Shown here one piece after another: positions 45,888 through 54,929 of a DNA stretch of 64,000 nt. This DNA is from Glaciecola sp. KUL10. Lineage in GTDB: Bacteria > Pseudomonadota > Gammaproteobacteria > Enterobacterales > Alteromonadaceae. Numbering within the stretch: the first letter of the stretch is position 1; each line of letters starts with the position of its first letter. The notes beneath the pieces were generated by a model. The model saw only the letters and a list, made by a program, of their open reading frames with translations, searched no databases and was not told the origin of the DNA. The position numbers and the translations under genes are program-made. The DNA lies in NCBI RefSeq assembly GCF_003203515.1, contig NZ_BGNG01000002.1:1-64000 (forward strand). Direction: 5' to 3'.

Positions 45888-45909
45888 CATCTCCGCGAAA
45901 GCGGAGATG
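45888..45909. repeat. REP-like palindrome with GAAA loop
   Basis: CATCTCCGC GAAA GCGGAGATG, nine perfect pairs. It resembles a widely dispersed class of bacterial extragenic palindromes and may also end the nrt operon. Confidence 0.7.
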
Positions 45910-45957
45910 TCCCCTTGGAAGCCTTGCTGTATAGCACCACTGCGCTTCGTAAGCGAT

Positions 45958-46085
45958 ATTCAGCTTTTGCCAGATAAGCCCTAAGCGTTCATAAAACCGC
46001 TGTGCGCGATCCTTGGCCGCTGCTGCCAACACGTCCTGTGTTGGAAGCTTTTATGAATGCTTAGGGCTTATCTGACGCGCTGAAT
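45958..46085. repeat. Large inverted repeat, MITE-like
   Basis: Arms of 26 bases (45971-45996 and 46049-46074) match with one change, and outer pieces ATTCAGC (45958) and GCTGAAT (46079) pair too. The interior holds a perfect small hairpin CCAACAC-GTCCT-GTGTTGG (46026-46044). No open reading frame of note is inside. Consistent with a small non-autonomous element or a folded RNA. Confidence 0.6.
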
Positions 46086-46141
46086 GTTCTTTAGTAATGT
46101 GAGCTCGATAGTTTGGTTGGTTAAGTTACGATTAAATTTGC

Positions 46142-46290
46142 CACACCGAAGAATCGTCATTGCAGTGACAACTGCAACCTCCTTGGAACGAGATAATCTC
46201 AACATCAAAGAAACGTTACCAATAAATCTCACACCGAAGAATCGGCATTACGGCGCATGCGGTAACCTCATTGGAACCCCCGATTATCAG
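46142..46290. repeat. Two direct copies of a hairpin-bearing repeat
   Basis: CACACCGAAGAATCG begins at 46142 and again at 46230, 88 bases apart. Each copy continues with its own hairpin (TTGCAGT-GACA-ACTGCAA in copy one, TTAC...GTAA with GC-rich core in copy two) and a CCT(C/A)(C/A)TTGGAAC-like tail. The whole 45861-46401 gap contains repeats but no gene. Confidence 0.65.
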
Positions 46291-46401
46291 CAACAAAACA
46301 CTCACTTATTTTCTCATCAGCACAAATATATACAAAACTCACTAATCCAAATAAGCCCAATTCACGAATGAAGTACCTAAATACGTACATTTAAGACCGA
46401 C

Positions 46402-47298
46402 ATGAAAAAACTATCCCGATTGATCATCCCCGCAATCCTCCTATCGGCAGTCCACAACCTAACGTTGGCAGACGAAACCAACTCGGTCGACCGAGACTTA
46501 ACAGGTTTCGAAAGTCTGGAGGAAGCCCAATCCTTATGGGAGTTTGGTGTGGGCGGAGGCATTGGAGAAGTATCCAACTACCCAGCCTCAAGCGAACGCA
46601 ATTTTATCGCCTTAGCCGCGCCTTACTTTGTATACCGAGGTGACATTTTCAGAGTGGGCGGTGGTAGTGGTGTGCGCGCGGTTGTTGTCGATGAAAAAGA
46701 CTATGAGCTTGATTTTTCTTTCGGTGGCGCGTTTTCAGCGGACAGTGAAGATAATACTGCTAGAGAAGGCATGCCAGAACTGGACTTTTTATTTGAGGTG
46801 GGCCCACAACTTGTTTATCGACTCAAAGACTTTGAGTTTGAAGGGGGCGGCAATGCAAGGCTAAATGCTAGGTTGCAGGCTCGCGCTGTTTTTTCCACCG
46901 ACTTTTCTCAATTGGATGATCGAGGTTTTGTATTTAACCCGGTGATTACCTATCAACAACGTGGACGCCTTTTTGAAGGGACTGCGTTGAGTGCTTCAAT
47001 AGGTATGGTGTTCGCGACCGAGCGCTTACATGATTATTTTTATCAAGTCGCAGAAGAATTTGCCACCGCAGACAGACAGCAATACGATGCGAAAGCGGGT
47101 TACTTGGGTACTGAACTCGGTGCAAGCTTTTCATTCCCCATTGCCGAAAATATAAGAGGGTTTGTCGGAGCAGGTATGCAAATACATTCGGGTTCAGTCA
47201 ACGAAGACAGTCCTTTGTTTGAAAAAGACATAACCTACAGCTTTGGCCTTGGCTTTGTTTGGAGATTGTATCGCAGTGAAACTAAAGCGAGTTGGTAA
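46402..47298 (+). CDS. MipA/OmpV-family outer membrane protein
   Basis: 298 residues with signal peptide (LIIPAILLSAVHNLTLAD). The region WEFGVGGGIGEVSNYPASSE followed by PYFVYRGDIFRVG is the typical MipA/OmpV opening, and the barrel ends with SFGLGFVWRLYRSE. Family members are scaffolds for murein enzymes or uncharacterised barrels. Confidence 0.87.
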   Translation: MKKLSRLIIPAILLSAVHNLTLADETNSVDRDLTGFESLEEAQSLWEFGVGGGIGEVSNYPASSERNFIALAAPYFVYRGDIFRVGGGSGVRAVVVDEKDYELDFSFGGAFSADSEDNTAREGMPELDFLFEVGPQLVYRLKDFEFEGGGNARLNARLQARAVFSTDFSQLDDRGFVFNPVITYQQRGRLFEGTALSASIGMVFATERLHDYFYQVAEEFATADRQQYDAKAGYLGTELGASFSFPIAENIRGFVGAGMQIHSGSVNEDSPLFEKDITYSFGLGFVWRLYRSETKASW

Positions 47299-47498
47299 GT
47301 AACTACTTATTGATAAGTCATCTTTTATCAATTGAATTGAAATTGCATAAGTGACTCATGGCTCCATACGCTGGATACTAGCATGAAAGAAATCGATTAT
47401 TAGTTATACAATTTTGGTTTGTTCAAAGCGATACGCATCTCTTGCGATGTTTTTCTCTTAATGTCATGTTTGATGCATTACTAGAAAGGGAGAAAAGA

Positions 47499-48776
47499 AT
47501 GAAGCCTGAAACGATTGCATTGCATGCAGGGTACGAAAGTGACCCGACAACTAAAGCTGCAACAACGCCGATATACCAAACCACCTCATTTACCTTCGAC
47601 GATACGCAGCACGGTGCTGATTTATTCAATCTAGCCGTGCCAGGAAATATCTATAGCCGAATCATGAACCCGACAAACGCAGTGTTAGAGGCCAGAGTAG
47701 CCCAGCTTGAAGGCGGCATTGGTGCGCTTTCTGTTGCATCGGGCATGGCCGCGATTCGCTATGCAATAGAAGCAATTGCAGATGTGGGTTCAAATATCGT
47801 CAGTTCTAGCCAGCTTTATGGCGGCACTTATAACCTGTTTGCACATACTTTTCCTAGACAAGGCATTGAAGCGCGTTTTGCCAAAGGTGATGACTACGAA
47901 ACGCTGGCCTCTTTAATTGACGAAAATACCAAAGCCCTGTTTTGTGAATCAATCGGCAATCCTGCTGGTAATGTAGTGGACATTAGAAGATGGGCTGAAG
48001 TCGCACATGCTGCCGGCGTCCCATTAATCGTCGATAATACTGTCGCTACGCCTGTGCTTTGCAAGGTATTCGATTATGGCGCTGACATCGTGATTCACTC
48101 GTTAACCAAATACATTGGCGGACACGGTACAACCATTGGCGGCATTATCGTCGATTCAGGTAAGTTCGACTGGGCAGCTAATGCAGAGCGTTTCCCAATG
48201 ATGACGACGCCAGACCCGTCATATCATGGCGTGGTGTACACAGAGGCCTTGGGCGAGGCCGCGTATATTGGTCGATGCCGAGTAGTACCATTAAGAAACA
48301 CCGGCGCGGCGCTTTCGCCACAAAGTGCTTTTCAGATTATGCAAGGACTCGAAACCTTATCCCTAAGAATGGAAAGGCATTGTGAAAATGCAGAAAAAGT
48401 GGCTGCTTATTTAGAACAAAATGAAGCGGTAAATTGGGTCAATTACGCGGCCTTACCTACAAGTAAGTACTATCAAACCTGCCAAGAAATTTGCGGCGGA
48501 AAAGCGGCAGGGATTATTAGCTTTGGCATCAAAGGCGGGATAGACGCCGGCGCTAAATTTATCGATGCCTTGCAGCTAATCTTACGCTTGGTCAACATCG
48601 GTGACGCTAAATCACTGGCATGTCACCCTGCAAGTACCACCCATCGTCAACTCAACCCTGAGGAACTAGCAAGTGTCGGTGTGTCTGAAGACATGGTGCG
48701 CATCTCGGTAGGGATTGAACATATTGATGACATCATTGAAGATATAGAGCAGGCATTAGCGGCTAGTCAGCTTTAA
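47499..48776 (+). CDS. metY: O-acetylhomoserine sulfhydrylase / Cys-Met metabolism PLP enzyme
   Basis: About 425 residues from the ATG after AAAGGGAGAAAAG. PLP-dependent Cys/Met metabolism family: IALHAGYESDPTTKAATTPI, YSRIMNPTNAVLEARVAQLE, and the Schiff-base lysine in IHSLTKYIGGHGTTIGG. The length and CKVFDYGADIVIHS context fit O-acetylhomoserine aminocarboxypropyltransferase, which makes homocysteine from O-acetylhomoserine and sulfide. Ends with a clear terminator. Confidence 0.92.
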   Translation: MKPETIALHAGYESDPTTKAATTPIYQTTSFTFDDTQHGADLFNLAVPGNIYSRIMNPTNAVLEARVAQLEGGIGALSVASGMAAIRYAIEAIADVGSNIVSSSQLYGGTYNLFAHTFPRQGIEARFAKGDDYETLASLIDENTKALFCESIGNPAGNVVDIRRWAEVAHAAGVPLIVDNTVATPVLCKVFDYGADIVIHSLTKYIGGHGTTIGGIIVDSGKFDWAANAERFPMMTTPDPSYHGVVYTEALGEAAYIGRCRVVPLRNTGAALSPQSAFQIMQGLETLSLRMERHCENAEKVAAYLEQNEAVNWVNYAALPTSKYYQTCQEICGGKAAGIISFGIKGGIDAGAKFIDALQLILRLVNIGDAKSLACHPASTTHRQLNPEELASVGVSEDMVRISVGIEHIDDIIEDIEQALAASQL

Positions 48777-48796
48777 GTGTTTGAAACTAAATAATG

Positions 48797-48838
48797 AAAA
48801 GCCTCATTGAACAGTTAGTTTGAACAATGAGGCTTTTT
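48797..48838 (+). terminator. Rho-independent terminator after metY
   Basis: AAAAGCCTCATTG (48797-48809) pairs with CAATGAGGCTTTTT (48825-48838), with a strong T-run; it would work in both directions. Confidence 0.9.
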
Positions 48839-48904
48839 CTTAGCTAGCTTGTTAATTGACTACTCACTAGTTAATGACCAATAGCGCCGTCGAGGAGATA
48901 ACAA

Positions 48905-49957
48905 TTAGAAAGGCGCAGGAAACTGCCTCAACACATTATTTACTTCTTCAAGGCACTCACTTGATAGCGTGATATCAAACGCAGCAATATTCTCTTTTAA
49001 TTGAGGCATTGTCGTTGCACCAATAATGGTAGAAGTCACACCATCCACTTGGTCGCACCATGCAAGGGCAAGTTGGCTAGGCGTTATGTTGAACTTTTTA
49101 GCAATATCGCAATAGGCTTGCACAGCTTGCTCACTATAGGGTGTATTTCTGAATATGCCATTGCGCTGTTCAAAGGTCCAACGGCTTCCTTCAGGCAGTG
49201 CGCCATTTAGGTATTTGCCCGATAACATGCCGCCTGATAAAGGTGACCAAGGCAGATAGGCGATATTTTCGTAAACACAGGTCTCGATTAAGTAAGCCCA
49301 GTCTTTCACATGGAGTAAATTGAATTCATTTTGAATTGAAACTGGTTGTGGAATACCCATTTCCTTGCACAATTCCAAGTAAGTATGAATGCCCCAAGGC
49401 GTGTCGTCTGATAGTGCCCAATGTCTTATTTTGCCGGAATCAAGCGCTTTTTTGATACCCGTTAAAATATCTCGTTTACTCGCTTTTTCTTTTTCGACAT
49501 CCAATCTACTGGGCTTGATTTGGTTGACTAAGTGTTTGCCAAAGTGCGGTGTCGTTCTGTTTGGCCAATGTAACTGATAAACGTCAATATAGTCAGTCTT
49601 CATGCGAGATAACGAGCCCTCAATCGCGAGACCGATCGTTTCGCCAGTAATCGGGCTATTGTGGCGAATATAAGGGAAACCCGGCCCTGCTATTTTGGTC
49701 GCGATGATCATTTTTTCACGCATAGAAGGGTTGCGCGATAACCAGTCTCCAATGCAACGCTCAGTATCACCTTGTGTAGGTTCGTTTGGCGGCACAGGAT
49801 ACATTTCTGCCGTATCAAAGAAATTGATACCTGCGTCTAATGCATGTTGAATTTGTTCATCTGCATCAGACTGCACGTTTTGGATGCCCCAGGTCATTGT
49901 ACCTAAGCAAACTCTTGAAACTGAAAGGCCTGACGCACCAAGTGTTGAATATCGCAT
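48905..49957 (-). CDS. tas: Tas-like NADP-dependent aldo/keto reductase
   Basis: About 350 residues. Start at MRYSTLGASGLSVSR because AAAGGA stands just upstream; the longer frame adds only six residues. AKR motifs: GINFFDTAEMYPVPPNEP (catalytic Asp and Tyr), TKIAGPG (Lys), YIDVYQLHWPNR (His). The MYPVPP signature and length match E. coli Tas. The physiological substrate is not known. Confidence 0.9.
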   Translation of the reverse strand: MRYSTLGASGLSVSRVCLGTMTWGIQNVQSDADEQIQHALDAGINFFDTAEMYPVPPNEPTQGDTERCIGDWLSRNPSMREKMIIATKIAGPGFPYIRHNSPITGETIGLAIEGSLSRMKTDYIDVYQLHWPNRTTPHFGKHLVNQIKPSRLDVEKEKASKRDILTGIKKALDSGKIRHWALSDDTPWGIHTYLELCKEMGIPQPVSIQNEFNLLHVKDWAYLIETCVYENIAYLPWSPLSGGMLSGKYLNGALPEGSRWTFEQRNGIFRNTPYSEQAVQAYCDIAKKFNITPSQLALAWCDQVDGVTSTIIGATTMPQLKENIAAFDITLSSECLEEVNNVLRQFPAPF

Positions 49958-50094
49958 TGAAGATCCTTTTACCATATAAAAACAGTTATTTACGTAGCGA
50001 TGTTAGTATAGTGTTCAATAAATTGCGAAAAAATTAGTGCTTATTAAAACTATTTGAAAATCGCAAACGACTATATCTACACATCAACATTAAT

Positions 50095-50706
50095 TTGGAC
50101 CTTAATTTGTTTTCTCGCTCAGACCAACAACTCGTAGAAAAAGCATTATCAGGCAATAAAAACGCTTGGTTCGAGCTTATTTCTCGATATGAGCAGTCAA
50201 TATTTAACTATGCGATGCGCATGACAAGTCAGTCTCATGATGCGAAAGATTTAATGCAAGAAATCTTTATTTCAGTGTTTAACAGTTTGCATAGTTTTAA
50301 AGGCGAAGGCAGCTTTAAAGCTTGGTTATTTCGCATCGCTCACTTTAGAAGCATGGATTTTTACAGGCGCAAAAAGCCAAATGTCAGTTTAGATGATGCG
50401 CCTGAACTGATTGATAGCCGAATTGATGAAAGTGGCAGCGCACAAGTTTCAGGTGTTGATAGTGGCAATATAGAAAGTACCAATATAGAAAGCCAACTGG
50501 TTTTTAAGCAATCACAACAGGCATTGCTAAACACGATGCAGCAATTGCCTTTTAACCAAAAAATAGTCATTGAACTTAAGTTTTTTGGACAATTTACATT
50601 CGACGAAATTGCACAGCAATTAGGTGTTTCCACCAACACAGTGAAATCAAGGCTTTATGCAGCTTTGGGCAAACTAAAAACGATTTTGGAGGTAGAGCAT
50701 GTCTGA
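50095..50706 (+). CDS. ECF-type RNA polymerase sigma factor
   Basis: 203 residues from a TTG start. Region 2 is visible as HDAKDLMQEIFISVFNSLHS and FKAWLFRIAHFRSMDFYRR, region 4 as TFDEIAQQLGVSTNTVKSRL. The linker between them is acidic and serine-rich. It overlaps the next gene by eight bases, which encodes its probable anti-sigma factor. Confidence 0.9.
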   Translation: MDLNLFSRSDQQLVEKALSGNKNAWFELISRYEQSIFNYAMRMTSQSHDAKDLMQEIFISVFNSLHSFKGEGSFKAWLFRIAHFRSMDFYRRKKPNVSLDDAPELIDSRIDESGSAQVSGVDSGNIESTNIESQLVFKQSQQALLNTMQQLPFNQKIVIELKFFGQFTFDEIAQQLGVSTNTVKSRLYAALGKLKTILEVEHV

Positions 50707-51427
50707 TCAATATGAATCTATCAGCAACGAAGATTTGATGGTGCTTTGGCTTGATAATCAATTGGATACGAAACAAAGAGCCGTCTTTGAAAAAAGGTGT
50801 TTAGAAGACAATGAGTTTGCTGAAATGGTGCAATGCGCCAACCAAACAAGCGTCATTGTCGACACCGCAGGCGACTTTGATATTCCCAATTGGGACAAAG
50901 ACAACAGTTTCAATTTTGATAAGTATAAAGCGGCCAAACAAGCTTGGTGGCAATGGCAAGGCTTACCGATTAGCTCTATTGCCTGCTCTGCGCTTGCTAT
51001 ATTAATGGTGCTCACGGACTTTAATATTGAGTCAAAAGATGGACGTTTTTCGTTTGGCTTTGGTTCTGAGGTACCACAAGAAACGATTGATAAGTTAGTC
51101 GACCAAAAGCTTAATGAAAAACTGTTAGCGCAACAAGAAACCAATCAAGCAATGTTTGCACAATATTTACAAACACTGCAAAAGCAGCAAGCAGAGAATA
51201 GTACACAATTGACTCAGTACCTGCTGACGTCAAATAGACAAGAGCGAAGAGAAGATTTTGCCGAACTTATAAAGTACATCAACGACCAACGCCGAGATGA
51301 TCAGCTGTTTTACGCTAATCAACTCAAAGACTTTCAGCAAGAACTTAGCTTTCAGGTAGGCCCAAGACTTAACTATACCTCTCCCAATGGTCCAGGTTTT
51401 GACGCTACACAACTCAATGATGAGTAG
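50699..51427 (+). CDS. Putative anti-sigma factor, single-pass membrane protein
   Basis: 242 residues. Residues 1-80 are a soluble acidic domain (NEDLMVLWLDNQLDTKQRAV), followed by one hydrophobic segment near 90-110 (LPISSIACSALAILMVLTDF) and a long Gln-rich coiled-coil tail (KQQAENSTQLTQYLL). This topology and the overlap with the sigma gene fit a membrane anti-sigma factor, though no ZAS zinc motif (HxxxCxxC) is visible. Confidence 0.72.
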   Translation: MSDQYESISNEDLMVLWLDNQLDTKQRAVFEKRCLEDNEFAEMVQCANQTSVIVDTAGDFDIPNWDKDNSFNFDKYKAAKQAWWQWQGLPISSIACSALAILMVLTDFNIESKDGRFSFGFGSEVPQETIDKLVDQKLNEKLLAQQETNQAMFAQYLQTLQKQQAENSTQLTQYLLTSNRQERREDFAELIKYINDQRRDDQLFYANQLKDFQQELSFQVGPRLNYTSPNGPGFDATQLNDE

Positions 51428-51448
51428 GCTAAACAATTTTTTAGGAAG

Positions 51449-52351
51449 ATGAATATGAATATTAAAAGACTAGTAAGTAGTGGTGTAGCAGCATTATTTG
51501 TTGCTTGTGCGGCGCACGGTGCGACAAACTATCAAGCGCTATCTAAAGAGCTTGAGATAATGAACAGTGTGCTCAATACCGCATTGAAACAAGAGACCAG
51601 CCAGCAAGCAATCAAGTTTCGCTCAATGCAAACCAGTTACCTTGCCAATCAAGGAGTGGTGTTCACTTTAACAACAAGCGGCAGAACCACTCGTGTATTT
51701 TTTGAAAGTGGTTTTCCAGTACCGCCACCGGTGCCTGAGATTGATTTCAGTGGTAGCGGCGTATTTAGTGAAGAAATGGAGATAGAGCTTCAAGAAACGA
51801 TTCATGAAGCACTTGATTCAGTTAAGCATCACTTTTCGGGTAATCGCGGTCGTTTACAAGACTTGAGAAGTGAATCACGAGATTTGGCTTGGGAAGCACG
51901 TGAATATGAGCGCCGCAAAAGAGATCTTAACTTTGAACTTCGCAATGCAGAATCTTCACGTGCAAAAGAGCTAAAAGAAGATCTAAAAGAATTAGAAAAA
52001 GAGCTAGCCGAACTAAGCAAGAAACAAGCTGACTTACAGGCATACTCTGAAAAAATAGAGTCAGAACAAAAGGCGCTACTCGAAAAGAAACAAGCAGAAT
52101 CTGAACAAGCTAAAAAGTCTTTCTTAGCTTCATTCGAAGAAGGTGTGGCCGACACTCTATGTCGATTTGGAGGAGGTTTAAGAGCCATTCCTAATGGAGA
52201 AAATGTGAGTTTTGTGCTTCGAGGCTTCAACGATAGTCAAGCATCGCAAGACAAGATTTATGTTTTCAAAGTCGAAGATGTGAAAAAGTGTGTGCAAGAA
52301 AAAATCGAAGAATCGAAGCTGCTGGCGAGTGCCATTGTTTATGATTTTTGA
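51449..52351 (+). CDS. Exported coiled-coil protein of the sigma operon
   Basis: 300 residues with signal peptide (SSGVAALFVACAAHGAT). A central Lys/Glu-rich coiled coil runs from about 130 to 220 (RAKELKEDLKELEKELAELS). A beta-rich segment (TTSGRTTRVFFESGF) precedes a proline-rich turn. I do not know the family. Twenty-one bases after the anti-sigma gene, it is likely the third operon member and a periplasmic partner or stress sensor. Confidence 0.72.
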   Translation: MNMNIKRLVSSGVAALFVACAAHGATNYQALSKELEIMNSVLNTALKQETSQQAIKFRSMQTSYLANQGVVFTLTTSGRTTRVFFESGFPVPPPVPEIDFSGSGVFSEEMEIELQETIHEALDSVKHHFSGNRGRLQDLRSESRDLAWEAREYERRKRDLNFELRNAESSRAKELKEDLKELEKELAELSKKQADLQAYSEKIESEQKALLEKKQAESEQAKKSFLASFEEGVADTLCRFGGGLRAIPNGENVSFVLRGFNDSQASQDKIYVFKVEDVKKCVQEKIEESKLLASAIVYDF

Positions 52352-52455
52352 TGAGTAACACTTAAAATTATTAAATGTTTTTGTCGAGTCTAGTGAGAGG
52401 TTCAGTGCAAGTATGAAACTACTTTCGTTGGGTAACTCACTAAAAGGGAAATACA

Positions 52456-54864
52456 ATGATTACACAAAAACATTTTTTAGCGATTGCAGTCGCCTTAGTT
52501 TTAGGCGCTTGTGGAAGTTCTGACGACGAGCAAACAACTTCCCCTGAACCAGAACCAACTCCCCCCACCAATACTGCTCCTGTCGCTAATGCGGACGAAA
52601 CTGCTAGTATAAACAGTCAAACAATCATGATTGATGTGCTGGGTAATGACTCTGATGCCGAAGGGGATACATTGAGCATATCAGACATTACAACAGTGCC
52701 AAGTAATGGCAGTGCGCAGATTTCGGGCACTTCGATAGAATATACGGCCAATCCAAATTTTGTCGGAATAGACTCCTTAGAGTACAGTATTTCAGATGGT
52801 GAATTAACGAGTACCGCAAGCGTTAGTATTTTGTCTTCTCAAACCATGACCTTAGTAGGAAGAGTCACAGATGGCCCAATTCCTAACGCCTTTGTAACGG
52901 TAACCGTCGGTGATGAAAGCTTTAGTGCTCAGGCCGATCAAAATGGCGACTACATACTCGAAATAGCCTTCCAAGATACTCACAGCCCCTTAACAATAAA
53001 TGCCAAGGGAGAAGGCGAACAATCCCAAGTCGAATTGCTTAGCTTTATGGGAGCATCTTCTGAGCTGCTAGCTTTGCGCAACGATGATTTTCAATTAACA
53101 CGAGATGAGAGCGCTGACGTCAACGTGACGCATGTAACAAGCGCATCCTACTTATTAGCTAAAGAGCAAAATGGGGCTGCGTCTTTTTCTGATAAGTCAA
53201 ACTTTCAAGGCTCCTTGGGTGAAGTGTCATTTCAATCGATCTTGGACACTTCTGGCTTTCTAAAACTTTTGATAGACAACGACAGTTATATGATACCAGA
53301 AGGTGAGACTAGCCTAAGTACATTGAGCAGAACCAATACCGACGGTAGTGATGCAGATATAGAAACTGCAATTAACTTGTACTGGGCTAACGCAGGCTTG
53401 CTCGATGATGAGGGTAATTTAGATCCACAAGCTCAAGCAGACTTGCAAGTAGCGATTACTGAAACTATTAGTGACCCTGACGTCGGCGATGATTTTGAAA
53501 TGGCAGACTTCAGCGGTAAATCTTTGCTGTTTGCACCTTCGGTATACAATTATGCTCTGGACAGGCGCTTTCCATCAAATGCGACAGCATTTGTGTTCGG
53601 CGATGATAATACGGGAACCTATTCACAAGAGAAAATTACTTCGGCCTTTACTAGTGAACAAATTGATTTTGCTTGGACCCTAGCAGGTGGCGAGTTAAAT
53701 ATTGACTTTGAAAGCGTGCCAACTGAGTCATATCCCTTTTATAACTATTCGAGGGTATTAGAAGAGTATGGTGAAGATGCTGCCCAAGCTTTTTCTGCCA
53801 CTTATACTGAAGATGGTGGAGCGCAGTTACGAGTCACGTATGAATATGTATCTTCTACGCTAAAGTTAATGAATAAAAGCGACCTAGGCTTTAATACTGC
53901 ACACACCTTCGATGTACTTGAGCAATTATTTATTCCCGATAGCAACGGTAGTGAAGTGGCTTTCGCGCGCAGTTCAGAGTTCAGCAATACAGGCTATTTT
54001 GTTGTACCCACAGAGTCATCACAGGTGGATATCGGTAGTTTAGATATTACAGGCACTTGGGCCTTACCTGTTTATGATTTATATGTCGAGTCGGGTATCC
54101 TTGGTCAAGCCGATACGTTTACACAACTTTTTCATGATTTTATAACGCTAAACAGCGACGGCACTGGTGTAACTCAGCGCGGTCAAAACCCATTGATTTG
54201 GGAAGCAACAGATAAGGGATTTCAATACACGCAATCGAATGGAGTGACCATTGAACTTGAGTTAGTTTTAGAGGATGACGGTGAATTTGCAATATTAGGC
54301 CAGTATGGTTCACAAACGAATCAAAGTAGACATTTCACTGGCACAATTTTAAGACAAGATTGGGATGAGTTAACGAAAGATACATTGGTTGCTGACTTGC
54401 CGACAGCTTGGTTTTCGACAATCAATGCTGGGCTCAGCGAAGAAGGAGCTGACAATGAAAATGGTATTAGCTTAGATCAGGTATTTGCATTCAGTGTCTT
54501 GTCTGATGGCACGATGGGCAGAATTTCATATTTTGACCCTCGCGTAGAGGGTGAAAACCCTTACTTTTTCTCGGATAAAAACTCGTTTAATTGGTCAGTG
54601 TTCGAATTTGGCAATTTTGTCGCCTTTGAAGCCAGTCGTGATTTCGCGGTAAGGGGCAGGGCTTGGAAACCGGTTTCAAGTAAAAAAGAAGGCACTATTA
54701 TCTACGTCATCGAAAGTGATGTTTACTTATCAGACTTTGATAGAGACGGTAACTACCAAACTCAGTTAGTTATTTACCCAAGGCTAGTCGCATACAAGCA
54801 AGGAGACTTGAGCATTTATGAAGAGGTTTATGCAGAATCTTTAGCTCGTGGAACCTTAGAGTAA
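52456..54864 (+). CDS. Large surface lipoprotein with N-terminal Ig-like/cadherin-like repeat
   Basis: 802 residues with lipobox LVLGACGSS. A proline-rich spacer (PEPEPTPPTNTAP) leads to a domain with DVLGNDSDAEGDTLSISDI and NFVGIDSLEYSISDGE, the Big_9/cadherin-like type. A carboxypeptidase-regulatory-like segment follows (VGRVTDGPIPNAFVTVTVGD). The remaining 600 residues are beta-rich and not recognised. Probably exposed on the outer membrane. It follows the coiled-coil gene by about 100 bases and ends at a terminator. Confidence 0.75.
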   Translation: MITQKHFLAIAVALVLGACGSSDDEQTTSPEPEPTPPTNTAPVANADETASINSQTIMIDVLGNDSDAEGDTLSISDITTVPSNGSAQISGTSIEYTANPNFVGIDSLEYSISDGELTSTASVSILSSQTMTLVGRVTDGPIPNAFVTVTVGDESFSAQADQNGDYILEIAFQDTHSPLTINAKGEGEQSQVELLSFMGASSELLALRNDDFQLTRDESADVNVTHVTSASYLLAKEQNGAASFSDKSNFQGSLGEVSFQSILDTSGFLKLLIDNDSYMIPEGETSLSTLSRTNTDGSDADIETAINLYWANAGLLDDEGNLDPQAQADLQVAITETISDPDVGDDFEMADFSGKSLLFAPSVYNYALDRRFPSNATAFVFGDDNTGTYSQEKITSAFTSEQIDFAWTLAGGELNIDFESVPTESYPFYNYSRVLEEYGEDAAQAFSATYTEDGGAQLRVTYEYVSSTLKLMNKSDLGFNTAHTFDVLEQLFIPDSNGSEVAFARSSEFSNTGYFVVPTESSQVDIGSLDITGTWALPVYDLYVESGILGQADTFTQLFHDFITLNSDGTGVTQRGQNPLIWEATDKGFQYTQSNGVTIELELVLEDDGEFAILGQYGSQTNQSRHFTGTILRQDWDELTKDTLVADLPTAWFSTINAGLSEEGADNENGISLDQVFAFSVLSDGTMGRISYFDPRVEGENPYFFSDKNSFNWSVFEFGNFVAFEASRDFAVRGRAWKPVSSKKEGTIIYVIESDVYLSDFDRDGNYQTQLVIYPRLVAYKQGDLSIYEEVYAESLARGTLE

Positions 54865-54878
54865 TTATTTAATAAGCT

Positions 54879-54910
54879 AGGCGGTAGTGATGTTGCTACC
54901 GTCCTTTTTT
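54879..54910 (+). terminator. Terminator after the large lipoprotein gene
   Basis: AGGCGGTAG (54879) pairs with CTACCGTCCT (54896) with one bulge, followed by six T. Confidence 0.75.
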
Positions 54911-54929
54911 CGCAATATGATTTTCCAAG

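Noticed and set aside
45811-46371. Open frames on both strands over the repeat cluster (about 73 and 95 codons)
   Set aside because: They run through the inverted repeats, lack ribosome binding sites and show no protein-like pattern.
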